Assembly: GCA_965277435.1 (NCBI GenBank)
Contig: OZ255821.1
Span: 4,588,001 to 4,652,000 of the forward strand
Length of the DNA stretch: 64,000 bases
DNA from: Bog-105 sp965277435
GTDB taxonomy: Bacteria; Acidobacteriota; Terriglobia; Bryobacterales; Bryobacteraceae
Reading direction: 5' to 3'
Translations under genes and position numbers: made by a program
Notes under the pieces: model-generated
The model's input: only the letters and a program-made list of their open reading frames with translations
The model's database searches: none
Told to the model about the DNA's origin: nothing
In this document: positions 1 to 7,942 of the stretch, piece after piece
How positions within the stretch are numbered: position 1 is the stretch's first letter
Layout: each line of letters opens with the position of its first letter

Positions 1-1589
1 AATGCGCGCAGCATCGCGGGAACGTCTACGGTCTGGTAGCGCCGCTGTGGGAACAGGCGAAGGTGCTGGCCGACCAGATCACTGGCACTAACCGGAACGC
101 TGCCTATCATGGCTCGAAGGTGGCGACCAAACTCAAAGTAATGGGCGTCGAAATGGCCTCTATGGGCGTAACAGAACCGGCTGACGACCTGGATGAGATC
201 GTGCAATTTACCGAGCCACGCAAAGGAACCTACAAGAAGCTGATCATCCGCGATGGGCGTTTGATCGGGGCGATTCTGCTGGGCGACATCAGCAAGGCCG
301 CCTATCTCACTCAAGCTTTCGACCGCAACACGCCGCTCCCGGAAGATCGGCTGGCGTTGCTGTTCGATATCGGCGCGCCTTCGAAGAAACTCACCGTAGA
401 AGAAATGCCGGCCGCGATGCAGGTTTGTAACTGCAATGGCGTGAGCAAAGGGGCGCTGGTGGCCTGTGTGAAAAATGGGCGGCGCAGTGCAAAGGCTGTC
501 ATGGAGGCGACACGCGCCGGAATGGGCTGCGGTTCGTGTAAAGCGATGGTGTCTGAAGTAATCGAGTGGGCTTGTGGCGGCCAGCTGGAGGAAGATCCTT
601 CCGTTCACTACTACGTGCCGGGCGTGCCGTTGAAAAAGCCTGAACTGATACAAGCGTGCCGTGAACGAAATCTGCGGTCTGTATCGGCTGTTTTTGCCGC
701 GCTCGCAGATGGAAGGGAAGATGCGGCAAGCAAGCCTGGCCTTGCTTCACTGCTGAATACAATTTGGGCGGAAGCATACCAGGACGAGCGCGATGCTCGC
801 TTCATCAACGAGCGGGTACATGCCAACATCCAGAAAGACGCCACCTTTTCCGTGGTGCCGCAGATGCCGGGCGGAGTCACCAGCGTAGCGCAACTGCGGC
901 GCATTGCCGATGTCGCCGAAAAATATAAGGTGCCGATGGTCAAGCTGACCGGCGGCCAGCGCCTCGATTTGCTCGGCATAAAGAAAGACGATTTGCCCAA
1001 AGTTTGGCAAGACCTCGACATGCCCTCGGGGCACGCGTATGGCAAGAGCTATCGAACCTGCAAGAGCTGCGTGGGAACTGACTTTTGCCGCTTTGGCGTG
1101 GGCGACAGTACCTCACTCGCGATACGCATTGAGAACTATTTCAAAGGAATCGATTCGCCCGGAAAATTGAAGATGGCGACTGCCGGTTGTCCTCGGAATT
1201 GTTCGGAAGCCATGGTGAAAGACGTGGGCGCGGTGGCCGTCGAAGGTGGCAAGTGGGAGATCTATGTGGGCGGCGCGGCCGGCGCGCATGTGAGGAAGGG
1301 CGACATTCTTTGCGTGGTCGACAACCAGGACGATGTTTTGCAGTACCTGTCGCGGTTTGTGCAGTTTTACCGCGAGAATGCCAAGTATCTCGAGCGCACC
1401 TATGGTTTCGTAGAACGGCTTGGGATCGACACGATTCGCGAAATTATTGTCAATGATCGGGATGGCATTGCGGCTCGACTGGAAGCCGATCTGCACCGCA
1501 GCACGGAAGCGTATCGGGATCCTTGGAAGCAGTCGATTACCGCACCAAGCGCGAATCAATTTGCTTCGCTGCTGCCGGTGATTCAGTGA
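1..1589 (+). CDS. nirB: Nitrite reductase [NAD(P)H] large subunit, 3' part (5' end outside window)
   Basis: This is the C-terminal part of the cytoplasmic assimilatory nitrite reductase, which reduces nitrite to ammonium with NAD(P)H. The reading frame is open from base 3, and the first visible residues (NVYGLVAPLWEQAKVLAD) match the end of the FAD/NAD-binding domain, so the N-terminal half is missing only because the window starts here. A BFD-like [2Fe-2S] domain follows, with cysteines in CNCNGVSKG and GCGSCK. The nitrite/sulfite reductase domain carries the siroheme/[4Fe-4S] ligands in CKSCVGTDFCRFG and GCPRNCSE. The gene is followed after 10 nt by nirD and then by a siroheme-pathway methyltransferase, which fits a nitrite assimilation operon. 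Identification is firm. Confidence 0.95.
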   Translation, partial: CAQHRGNVYGLVAPLWEQAKVLADQITGTNRNAAYHGSKVATKLKVMGVEMASMGVTEPADDLDEIVQFTEPRKGTYKKLIIRDGRLIGAILLGDISKAAYLTQAFDRNTPLPEDRLALLFDIGAPSKKLTVEEMPAAMQVCNCNGVSKGALVACVKNGRRSAKAVMEATRAGMGCGSCKAMVSEVIEWACGGQLEEDPSVHYYVPGVPLKKPELIQACRERNLRSVSAVFAALADGREDAASKPGLASLLNTIWAEAYQDERDARFINERVHANIQKDATFSVVPQMPGGVTSVAQLRRIADVAEKYKVPMVKLTGGQRLDLLGIKKDDLPKVWQDLDMPSGHAYGKSYRTCKSCVGTDFCRFGVGDSTSLAIRIENYFKGIDSPGKLKMATAGCPRNCSEAMVKDVGAVAVEGGKWEIYVGGAAGAHVRKGDILCVVDNQDDVLQYLSRFVQFYRENAKYLERTYGFVERLGIDTIREIIVNDRDGIAARLEADLHRSTEAYRDPWKQSITAPSANQFASLLPVIQ

Positions 1590-1599
1590 CGATCTCGCG

Positions 1600-1938
1600 A
1601 TGACAAAGATAGTTCACGAAATGATGGTCGCACCGCTGAGTGCCATCCCGCCGGGCGAAGGGCGCAATTTCAAGGTCCAGGGATTCGATCTCGCCATTTT
1701 TCGTACCCGCGCTGGGGAGGTATTTGCCACCCAGGCACACTGCCCGCATAAGAATGGGCCGCTGGCGGACGGCCTGGTAGGCGGTTCGTTGCTGATTTGT
1801 CCGCTGCATAATTGGAAATTCGACTTGCGAACCGGAGATGCCATGCTAGGGGAGTGTGGGATCGCGACGTATCCGGCGCGGCTCGACGACGAACATCGAA
1901 TTCTGGTGACGCTAGAGAATAAAGAAGGGAATGACTAG
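1600..1938 (+). CDS. nirD: Nitrite reductase small subunit, Rieske-type
   Basis: Small subunit partner of NirB, 112 residues, which is normal for the family. It is a Rieske-like [2Fe-2S] domain: the two ligand pairs are visible as C-P-H in AHCPHKNGPLADG and C-P-L-H in CPLHNWKFD. Many NirD proteins lack these ligands, so this one may really carry a cluster. The ATG lies 10 nt after the nirB stop, and the 3' end overlaps the next gene by 8 nt, so all three genes are probably one transcript. A free-standing Rieske ferredoxin is the only alternative, and the position behind nirB argues against it. Confidence 0.92.
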   Translation: MTKIVHEMMVAPLSAIPPGEGRNFKVQGFDLAIFRTRAGEVFATQAHCPHKNGPLADGLVGGSLLICPLHNWKFDLRTGDAMLGECGIATYPARLDDEHRILVTLENKEGND

Positions 1939-2674
1939 GGCAGAAAAAGGAAAGGTCTATTTAGTGGGCGCCGGGCCGGGCGATCCGGAGTTGCTGACCG
2001 TCAAGGCGGCCCACCTCCTGCAAACGGCCGACGTCATCTATCATGACGACCTGGTGCCGGCCGAGGTGCTTGAAATGGTGCACCCAACGGCACTCGTTGT
2101 TCACGTCGGCAAGCGATCCGGAACCAAGAGAATCACCCAGCATGAGATCAACCGCCAGTTGATCGCGAGCGCGCGGCAGGGCTTGAGCGTGGTTCGTTTA
2201 AAGAGTGGAGATCCGCTCATTTTCGGACGAGCCGGTGAGGAGATTCATACACTAACAGAGGCCGGCATCGCTCATGAAGTAGTTCCCGGAGTCACCGTGG
2301 CGCTCGCGGCAGCCGCTGCGCTTACCTGTTCACTCACCGACCGGCGTGCCGCTTCGAGCGTTCTGTTTCTGACGGGCCATCACGCAGAAGACCTGAACCC
2401 CGCTCTGGCTCCGACGCGTGTGGTTTACATGCCAGGTTCGGACCTGGGAATTTACGCTGGCGCCTGGCTCGCGGATGGCGAATCGCCGGATATGCCTTGT
2501 GTAGTGATCAGCCGCGTGTCGCAACCAGACGAAATGATCGTGCGCACACGACTTGAAGATCTTGCGCGCGTCAAGCCAATGGCGAGCCCGTCGATTTTAC
2601 TCGCAGGTTGGACCCTGGCAGAAGCGAACTTGTCGCAGATCGAGAAAGCTTTGAAAGACGCTGCCGTAGCCTAG
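1931..2674 (+). CDS. cobA: Uroporphyrinogen-III C-methyltransferase (SUMT)
   Basis: Methylates uroporphyrinogen III twice with S-adenosylmethionine to give precorrin-2, the precursor of the siroheme that NirB needs. The 247-residue protein shows the family signatures: the N-terminal glycine-rich LVGAGPGDPELLTVKA at about residues 11-26 and VVRLKSGDPLIFGRAGEE at about residues 87-104. It is a single-domain SUMT, without the CysG-type dehydrogenase/ferrochelatase module, so those steps must be encoded elsewhere. The ATG lies inside nirD (8-nt overlap), consistent with translational coupling. The symbol cobA is used for the family; nirE or sumT would be equally acceptable. Confidence 0.92.
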   Translation: MTRAEKGKVYLVGAGPGDPELLTVKAAHLLQTADVIYHDDLVPAEVLEMVHPTALVVHVGKRSGTKRITQHEINRQLIASARQGLSVVRLKSGDPLIFGRAGEEIHTLTEAGIAHEVVPGVTVALAAAAALTCSLTDRRAASSVLFLTGHHAEDLNPALAPTRVVYMPGSDLGIYAGAWLADGESPDMPCVVISRVSQPDEMIVRTRLEDLARVKPMASPSILLAGWTLAEANLSQIEKALKDAAVA

Positions 2675-2711
2675 ACGCAGAAAGTTTCGACGCCTGGGAT
2701 AAACTTCTCAC

Positions 2712-4214
2712 TTGCTTCTCTCGCTACGTGGTGTTCAGAAGAATTTCGGCGGCATTCGTGCGCTCCGCGATGCCAACCTCGAAGTAAATGAGGGTGAGGT
2801 ACACCTGCTCATGGGCGAAAACGGAGCAGGCAAATCCACACTCATGCGCATTGTCGCCGGGATGTACGTGCGCGATGGCGGCGAAATGTTGTGGCGTGGC
2901 CAGCCGGTCGCCTTTCGCAATCCTTCGGAAGCGGCGGCGCAGGGCATTGCGATGGTGCATCAGGAGTCGTTGCTCGCGTCTCATCTAACGGTGGCCGAAA
3001 ATATTTTTCTCGGCCGCGAGGTCACGGGAAAAGCGGGATGGGTGCGCCGGCGCGTGATGGTGGACCGAGCCGCGTCCCTGATTGCGGCAAACGGATTCAA
3101 TCTCAAAGCCGAGACGCTGGTTTCAAGCCTGAGCCCGGCTGGAAGACAGCTGGTAGAGATCTGCCGGGCGATCGCGCAAGGTTCGAGCCTCTTAATTTTT
3201 GACGAGCCTACTTCCTCGCTGTCAGAGTCCGAAACACATGAGGTGTTTCGTATCGTGCGGCAACTGCGGGAGCGAAAAGTTGGGGTGATCTACATTACCC
3301 ATCGGCTGGAGGAACTGCGGTCGCTGGGCGATCGCGTGACGGTGCTGCGCGATGGGGCGACCGTCTTTACCGGGTTGCTGAAAGATCTGACACGCGAGCA
3401 GTTGATTCAGCACATGGTGGGGCGCGCGGTAAATGCAGTCTACAACCGGGCGCCGGTACCGGCGGGTGATGTATTACTGCGCGTGGAAGGCGTCTCGCGC
3501 AAATGGATTCGCGACATCAGCTTCGACATCCGGGCGGGCGAAATTGTGGGGCTCGCCGGGCTGATGGGCGCGGGTCGGACCGAGTTGTGCCGGATGCTCT
3601 TCGGCATCGACCGGCCGGAACAAGGCACGATCGAAATCGAGGGACGCGCGCAGACTTTTCGCTCGCCGCAAGGAGCGGCAGCGGCTGGCATGGCGCTCAT
3701 ACCGGAAGATCGCCAGCGCGATGGACTCGCACTGAAACTGCCCATCACTTACAACATCACGCTCCCTGATCTCGGGCGTTACTCCACGCTTGGTTTTCTA
3801 AAGAAAACGAGTGAGAACGCGCTGGCGGAAGACTATCGAAAGCGACTGCGTATCAAATGCGATTCGCCGAGGCAGCTGGCCGGGCGCATGAGCGGCGGTA
3901 ACCAACAAAAAGTGGTCATCGCCAAATGGATGGCGCGCGGCGCACGAGTGTTCCTGTTCGATGAGCCCACGCGCGGCATCGATATCGGAGCCAAGCAGGA
4001 CGTGTTCGAACAAATGGATCAGCTGGCGCGCGGCGGGGCGGCCGTGCTGATGGTAAGTTCCGAACTGCCGGAGCTGGTGCAGGTGGCCGATCGCATTCTC
4101 GTCATGCGCGAAGGGCGATTGAGCGGCAGCTTGCCGCGCGGCGCGACGCAGGAAGAAATCATGCAGCTGGCTGCTCCATCGGGCGTGACGACATCCGCGG
4201 AGTTCGTCCAGTGA
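2712..4214 (+). CDS. Ribose-type sugar ABC transporter, double ATPase subunit
   Basis: Cytoplasmic ATPase of a carbohydrate importer of the RbsA/MglA/XylG family; 500 residues with two ABC domains in tandem, as usual. The N-terminal domain has a full Walker A (GENGAGKST, about residues 35-43) and Walker B (LLIFDEPTSSLS). The C-terminal domain has the degenerate Walker A GLMGAGRTEL, in which the lysine is replaced, and a good signature (SGGNQQKVVIAKW), which is typical for the family. The TTG start at 2712 is chosen because LLSLRGVQKNFGG follows at once, as in homologues. The permease gene overlaps by 4 nt. No binding-protein gene is adjacent. The sugar cannot be told from sequence. Confidence 0.93.
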   Translation: MLLSLRGVQKNFGGIRALRDANLEVNEGEVHLLMGENGAGKSTLMRIVAGMYVRDGGEMLWRGQPVAFRNPSEAAAQGIAMVHQESLLASHLTVAENIFLGREVTGKAGWVRRRVMVDRAASLIAANGFNLKAETLVSSLSPAGRQLVEICRAIAQGSSLLIFDEPTSSLSESETHEVFRIVRQLRERKVGVIYITHRLEELRSLGDRVTVLRDGATVFTGLLKDLTREQLIQHMVGRAVNAVYNRAPVPAGDVLLRVEGVSRKWIRDISFDIRAGEIVGLAGLMGAGRTELCRMLFGIDRPEQGTIEIEGRAQTFRSPQGAAAAGMALIPEDRQRDGLALKLPITYNITLPDLGRYSTLGFLKKTSENALAEDYRKRLRIKCDSPRQLAGRMSGGNQQKVVIAKWMARGARVFLFDEPTRGIDIGAKQDVFEQMDQLARGGAAVLMVSSELPELVQVADRILVMREGRLSGSLPRGATQEEIMQLAAPSGVTTSAEFVQ

Positions 4215-5143
4215 AGCGCATCCAGAAGCTGCTGCCGTTCCTGACCCTCATTTTGCTCTGCATCGCGTTAACCATTGCCACGCCGCACTTTCTCACCGCG
4301 ATCAATCTGGCCAGCGTGGCCCGGCAGACGGCCGTCATCAACATCATGGCGCTCGGGATGACGCTCGTGATCATTACTGGTGGTATCGATTTGTCTGTCG
4401 GATCGGTGCTGGCCGTAGCGGGACTGTTTGGCACGATGGCGATCAAAGCGGGGCAGCCCGGCATCATCGCCGTAGTGATCGGAACCGCTGCCGGACTAGT
4501 CTGCGGCTTGTTGAATGGCCTGATGATCACGCGTTTGAGGATCGCGCCGTTTATTGTGACTCTCGGTACGCTGGGGGGTTTTCGTGGATTCGCGCTCGTC
4601 GTCTCAAAGGGCCTGCCGGTACACGATATACCGGCGAGTTTCTCGTATTTAGGCGACGGCAATTTACTCGGCGTGCCGTTTTCGCTCTGGGTGCTGGCAG
4701 TGTGCGCGATTGCCATGCACCTGCTGCTCGAAAATACAAAATTGGGACGATATTCCTTCGCCATCGGCAGCAACGAGAGTGCGGCATTCTACGCGGGCGT
4801 GCCGATCAAGAATGTATTGACGGCTGTTTACGCTATTGCGGGTTTGCTCGCCGGACTGGCAGGCATGGTGGAAGCGTCACGATTAATGACCGGTCAGCCG
4901 ACCGCCGGCCAAGGCTATGAATTGCAGGCCATCGCCGCGGTGGTCATCGGCGGCGGCAGCCTGCAGGGCGGGGAAGGCAGCGTGGTGGGCACTTTGATTG
5001 GAGCATTCATCATGGGCCTGCTATCGAACGGCAGTGATCTGCTGGGGATCAATCCGTACTGGCAGCAAGTGACTATCGGCGTAGTGATCATCGCGGCCGT
5101 TGGATTCGATGAATTACGCAAACGTCGCTTTGCGGCGGCATGA
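4211..5143 (+). CDS. Ribose-type sugar ABC transporter permease
   Basis: Inner-membrane permease of the RbsC family (BPD_transp_2), 310 residues with roughly eight to ten hydrophobic segments. Family hallmarks are seen in TGGIDLSVGSVLAVAG, the cytoplasmic loop GSNESAAFYAGVPIKNV and the late segment VVIGGGSLQGGEGSVVGT. The GTG start shares four bases with the stop of the upstream ATPase gene (GTGA overlap), so the two are translationally coupled. It should pair with the upstream ATPase. The periplasmic partner may be the lipoprotein encoded at 23937-24932, which is an inference from family match only. Confidence 0.93.
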   Translation: MKRIQKLLPFLTLILLCIALTIATPHFLTAINLASVARQTAVINIMALGMTLVIITGGIDLSVGSVLAVAGLFGTMAIKAGQPGIIAVVIGTAAGLVCGLLNGLMITRLRIAPFIVTLGTLGGFRGFALVVSKGLPVHDIPASFSYLGDGNLLGVPFSLWVLAVCAIAMHLLLENTKLGRYSFAIGSNESAAFYAGVPIKNVLTAVYAIAGLLAGLAGMVEASRLMTGQPTAGQGYELQAIAAVVIGGGSLQGGEGSVVGTLIGAFIMGLLSNGSDLLGINPYWQQVTIGVVIIAAVGFDELRKRRFAAA

Positions 5144-5211
5144 TCATCATCAGCATCTTATCCGCGTTCATCTGTGTGAATCAGCGGCTAGCATAGGTTT
5201 TGAGGTCCTTC

Positions 5212-5844
5212 CTAATCCGATAGCCCATGTTTAATAGCGAACCTCACTAACTCACCCGTGCTGTGAAGATTCAGCTTCTCCATAATTTTGCTGCGATGGG
5301 AATCCACTGTGTAAACACTGAGATTCAACTTCGTAGCCACTTCTTTGTTCGTCTTACCTTCGGCGATCAGCTGCAGAACTTCGCGCTCCCGCTTGGTTAA
5401 CAGATCGGCCGGATCGGTAACGTTTTGCCGGTAATCGCTCAGCAGTGCTCCCGAAACTGCCGGGCTGATATACCCATCGCCGCGTGCCACCGAACGAATG
5501 GCGTTCAACAATTCCGTATCGATCACGTCTTTGAGAAGATAGCCGCGCGCGCCTGCTTTCAAAATTTCGCGCACGTAGACAGCTTCCTTATGCATGCTGA
5601 GAACAAGAATGCGCAGGCGGGGATGAGCGGCTACTAACTGCCTCGTGGCTTCAATGCCGTTCACTTCGGGCATCGCGACATCCATCAGCACAATATCGGG
5701 ATTCAGCTTGTCTGCAAGTTCCAAAACTTCCCGGCCATTGGCCGCTTCGCCTACCACCTGCAGGTCTGGCTGTGAGGAGAGGATGAGTTTCAATCCCTGG
5801 CGAACGATGGTGTGATCATCTGCGAGCAGAATTTTTGTTGTCAC
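5212..5844 (-). CDS. NarL/FixJ-type response regulator
   Basis: DNA-binding response regulator, 210 residues. The receiver domain (about 1-120) has the acidic pair D9-D10, the phospho-acceptor D55 in IVLMDVAMP and a conserved lysine in YLLKDV. The C-terminal LuxR-type helix-turn-helix (about 145-210) reads LTKREREVLQLIAEGKTNKE followed by the recognition helix around VYTVDSHRSKIMEKL. The start overlaps the 3' end of the histidine kinase gene by 4 nt (ATGA type), so it is co-translated with its likely partner. Targets are unknown. Nearness to nirBD makes a nitrogen role tempting but unproven. Confidence 0.92.
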   Translation of the reverse strand: MTTKILLADDHTIVRQGLKLILSSQPDLQVVGEAANGREVLELADKLNPDIVLMDVAMPEVNGIEATRQLVAAHPRLRILVLSMHKEAVYVREILKAGARGYLLKDVIDTELLNAIRSVARGDGYISPAVSGALLSDYRQNVTDPADLLTKREREVLQLIAEGKTNKEVATKLNLSVYTVDSHRSKIMEKLNLHSTGELVRFAIKHGLSD

Positions 5845-6983
5845 GTCTCGTTGGTAGCAACCGTCACGGGACAGGTTACCGCAATGCGAAATCCCTTGCC
5901 GGGATTCGATTCGACAACCAGGTCGCCGCCACAGCCCCGAGCGCGCGTTCGCATGCCGGCCAAGCCCAAACCGCCGCCATGATTACTGCTCGGCGTCGTG
6001 GATCGCCCGTGACCATTATCGGTGATAGAAAGAAACACACCGCTCCCACCGGATTTCAATTCCACCGTTACGACGGAAGCTGCGGCGTGACGAGCGACAT
6101 TGGTCAGAGCCTCCTGCGCGATACGAAAAAGATGTGTTTCAGTTTCATCGCGCAGGCGCAGGCCCTGAGCATTCCCGCGATAGTCGATTGTGATGCCGGT
6201 GCGTTGGGCAAAGCTCTCGGTCAGTGCCCGCAGAGCCGCCTCGAGGCCGAAATCGTCCAGCACCGTAGGCCGCAGCAATTGCGACATTTCGCGCACATCC
6301 TGAATCGCAGTATCGACCAGGACCATGCAGTCTTCCACGCGCGCCGGTTCCGGACGCTCGCGGAGTGCCGACAAATTTGCTTTGATGGCGGTGAGCGCCT
6401 GCCCGAGTTCATCGTGCAACTCGTGGGAAAAGCGGCGGGCCACCTGCTCCTGTGTTTCCAGAAACGCGTATTGCAGCCGCGTCAAATCACCCGCCTGTGA
6501 TTCGAGCTGCCTGAAGAGTCCGGCAGACGCGCGCGCCATCCAACTGGCGCAGATCAGCGACAAGGCAACGCACAGCGCGAAGGCCCAAACCGCCCAGCGC
6601 AATAAACCATGCCCGGCTTGATAAATACTCTCCCGCAGCAGTTCGGATTGCTCGTAAGCAGATTCGAGCGTGCTGCTCATCTGCTGCCGGTTTTGTTCCA
6701 GTTGATCTAAGATCTCTTCGCGGCGAACCACATCCTTCCGCGCCAGAGTGCGCCAGCGGTTATTGAGCGTTGCCTGCTCGTTTTCAATGCTGTCGATCGA
6801 GTCTTTAGCCAGCGATTGCCGGCTAGCGAAAGTAGCGGTCACGCTATTGATCTGGTGAACGGCGCGAAAAGCAACCAGCACCGCGGAGAACAGCAGGAGC
6901 GCCGACAGGCCGAGACCCACGACAAGCGTACGCTGCAAATGTCTGCGCGTGACCGGCTGGCTGACCATGCTGGTGGACTGCAC
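5841..6983 (-). CDS. NarX/DegS-type sensor histidine kinase
   Basis: Membrane sensor kinase, 380 residues. Two hydrophobic segments (about 20-40 and 128-150) flank an approximately 85-residue helical extracytoplasmic region that looks like a CHASE3-type helical sensor. The HisKA_3 phosphorylation site is H190 in FSHELHDELGQAL, followed by a HATPase_c domain with N-box EALTNVARHA and glycine motifs DNGHG and GGGLGLAGM. The annotated start is GTG at 6983; an ATG five codons inside (6968) is possible. It is upstream of, and overlaps, the response-regulator gene. No recognisable nitrate-binding P-box is seen, so it should not be called NarX. Confidence 0.9.
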   Translation of the reverse strand: MQSTSMVSQPVTRRHLQRTLVVGLGLSALLLFSAVLVAFRAVHQINSVTATFASRQSLAKDSIDSIENEQATLNNRWRTLARKDVVRREEILDQLEQNRQQMSSTLESAYEQSELLRESIYQAGHGLLRWAVWAFALCVALSLICASWMARASAGLFRQLESQAGDLTRLQYAFLETQEQVARRFSHELHDELGQALTAIKANLSALRERPEPARVEDCMVLVDTAIQDVREMSQLLRPTVLDDFGLEAALRALTESFAQRTGITIDYRGNAQGLRLRDETETHLFRIAQEALTNVARHAAASVVTVELKSGGSGVFLSITDNGHGRSTTPSSNHGGGLGLAGMRTRARGCGGDLVVESNPGKGFRIAVTCPVTVATNET

Positions 6984-7159
6984 AACCTGATTCTTTCATT
7001 AACAAACATTTCGGGCTATCCCGCAAATACGGGATGCGTTTTCACGTCTTTACGCAATGGTACGGAAGAGCGAAACGAGGCAAAGTAGGATTGTGAGCGG
7101 GCGGGAGGCAAGAACCTCCTAAATCAGAAAAACCGCCACTCGTTGAAGGAGAAAAGACA

Positions 7160-7354
7160 ATGAAAAACGTATTGAAAACGACCCTGCTGACACTTGCCGC
7201 GGTACCTTTCCTGATGGCTGCTCCGCACGCCACAAAGAAAGCCCAGAATACGGCAACCCCTGCCAGCCAGACTAAGACCGCTACGAAGAAGGTCCATAAG
7301 AAAGCGGCGAAGAAGAGCACTGCACCCGCAGCTCCGACAGCCGCGAAACAGTAA
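7160..7354 (+). CDS. Small secreted lysine/alanine-rich protein
   Basis: A 64-residue protein with a clear signal peptide (positive MKNVLK, hydrophobic TTLLTLAAVPFLMA, likely cut near residue 22) and a mature part made almost only of Lys, Ala, Thr, Pro and Gln (for example KTATKKVHKKAAKK). A strong ribosome-binding site (GAAGGAG, 7-8 nt before ATG) and a rho-independent terminator directly behind support a real monocistronic gene despite its size. The composition suggests an unfolded, basic envelope peptide; no domain is recognised. Similar short basic exported proteins occur in Acidobacteriota, but the function is unknown. Confidence 0.75.
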   Translation: MKNVLKTTLLTLAAVPFLMAAPHATKKAQNTATPASQTKTATKKVHKKAAKKSTAPAAPTAAKQ

Positions 7355-7361
7355 CTGATGA

Positions 7362-7396
7362 AACGGCCCAGGCTCTACGCGAGTCTGGGCCGTTTT
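7362..7396. terminator. Rho-independent terminator, probably bidirectional
   Basis: Perfect 10-bp inverted repeat AACGGCCCAG (7362-7371) and CTGGGCCGTT (7385-7394), with a 13-nt loop, followed by TT on the plus strand and by a T-rich stretch on the minus strand. It lies between the stop of the small secreted protein (7354) and the convergent stop of the DUF4136 gene (7402), so it can end both transcripts. Confidence 0.85.
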
Positions 7397-7401
7397 GTAT
7401 C

Positions 7402-7929
7402 TCAGCCTTTAGATTTCGGCGGGAATTTCTTAAACAAATCCGCCACGGCTTTATCGAGCTTCTTCGTATTCTTCTCCGGATTGCCCGAGAGCGTGTCAGT
7501 CGCCTGACCGCGCCACAATAACTGTTTAGAACCGCCAGCGAAGACATCGACCATCAACCGGCCGATCGGAATATTTTGAACCGTAGTGGTTGACATCCCG
7601 CTGTTGCCAAATCCGCCCCAGCGCCACCCTCCGCCAAACCCGTTGTACCAGGTTTGCATCGATTGCGCGTTATGCGTGGAACCATAGGCTGCCACGTCGG
7701 TGTCACCGCCCGTTTCAACCAGCTGCCAGCCTTTAGCGGTGAGCTGCTTATCGACAGCGCGCTTGATGCGGTCGTTCCAGAGCTGGTCCTGTGCTGCGAC
7801 CTTGATCCAGGAATATGTGTGATAGCTGCTGAAGTCGGCGTGGTGATCGTAGTCGGTGGTTACTTTTGCCAGCAGCAAGCAGGCGGCCATAAGCCCGAGA
7901 GTCAAGGAAAAAACTAGTCTTTGTTTCAT
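7402..7929 (-). CDS. DUF4136 domain-containing exported protein
   Basis: A 175-residue exported protein. The N-terminus is a signal sequence (MKQRLVFSLTLGLMAACLLL); the cysteine near position 17 could be a lipobox but the fit is poor. The rest matches DUF4136: the early DYDHHADFSSYHTYSW is the usual family opening, followed by a Gly/Trp-rich segment and GRLMVDVFAGGSKQLLWRG. The function of the family is unknown; members are envelope lipoproteins or periplasmic proteins. It is the last gene of a minus-strand run, 13 nt behind DUF2252, with ribosome-binding site AAGGATG. Confidence 0.85.
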   Translation of the reverse strand: MKQRLVFSLTLGLMAACLLLAKVTTDYDHHADFSSYHTYSWIKVAAQDQLWNDRIKRAVDKQLTAKGWQLVETGGDTDVAAYGSTHNAQSMQTWYNGFGGGWRWGGFGNSGMSTTTVQNIPIGRLMVDVFAGGSKQLLWRGQATDTLSGNPEKNTKKLDKAVADLFKKFPPKSKG

Positions 7930-7942
7930 GGAGCGTTCATCC

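Noticed and set aside
5835..6500. Plus-strand open frame of 221 codons
   Set aside because: Antisense to the sensor kinase. The kinase has all its motifs in the other strand.
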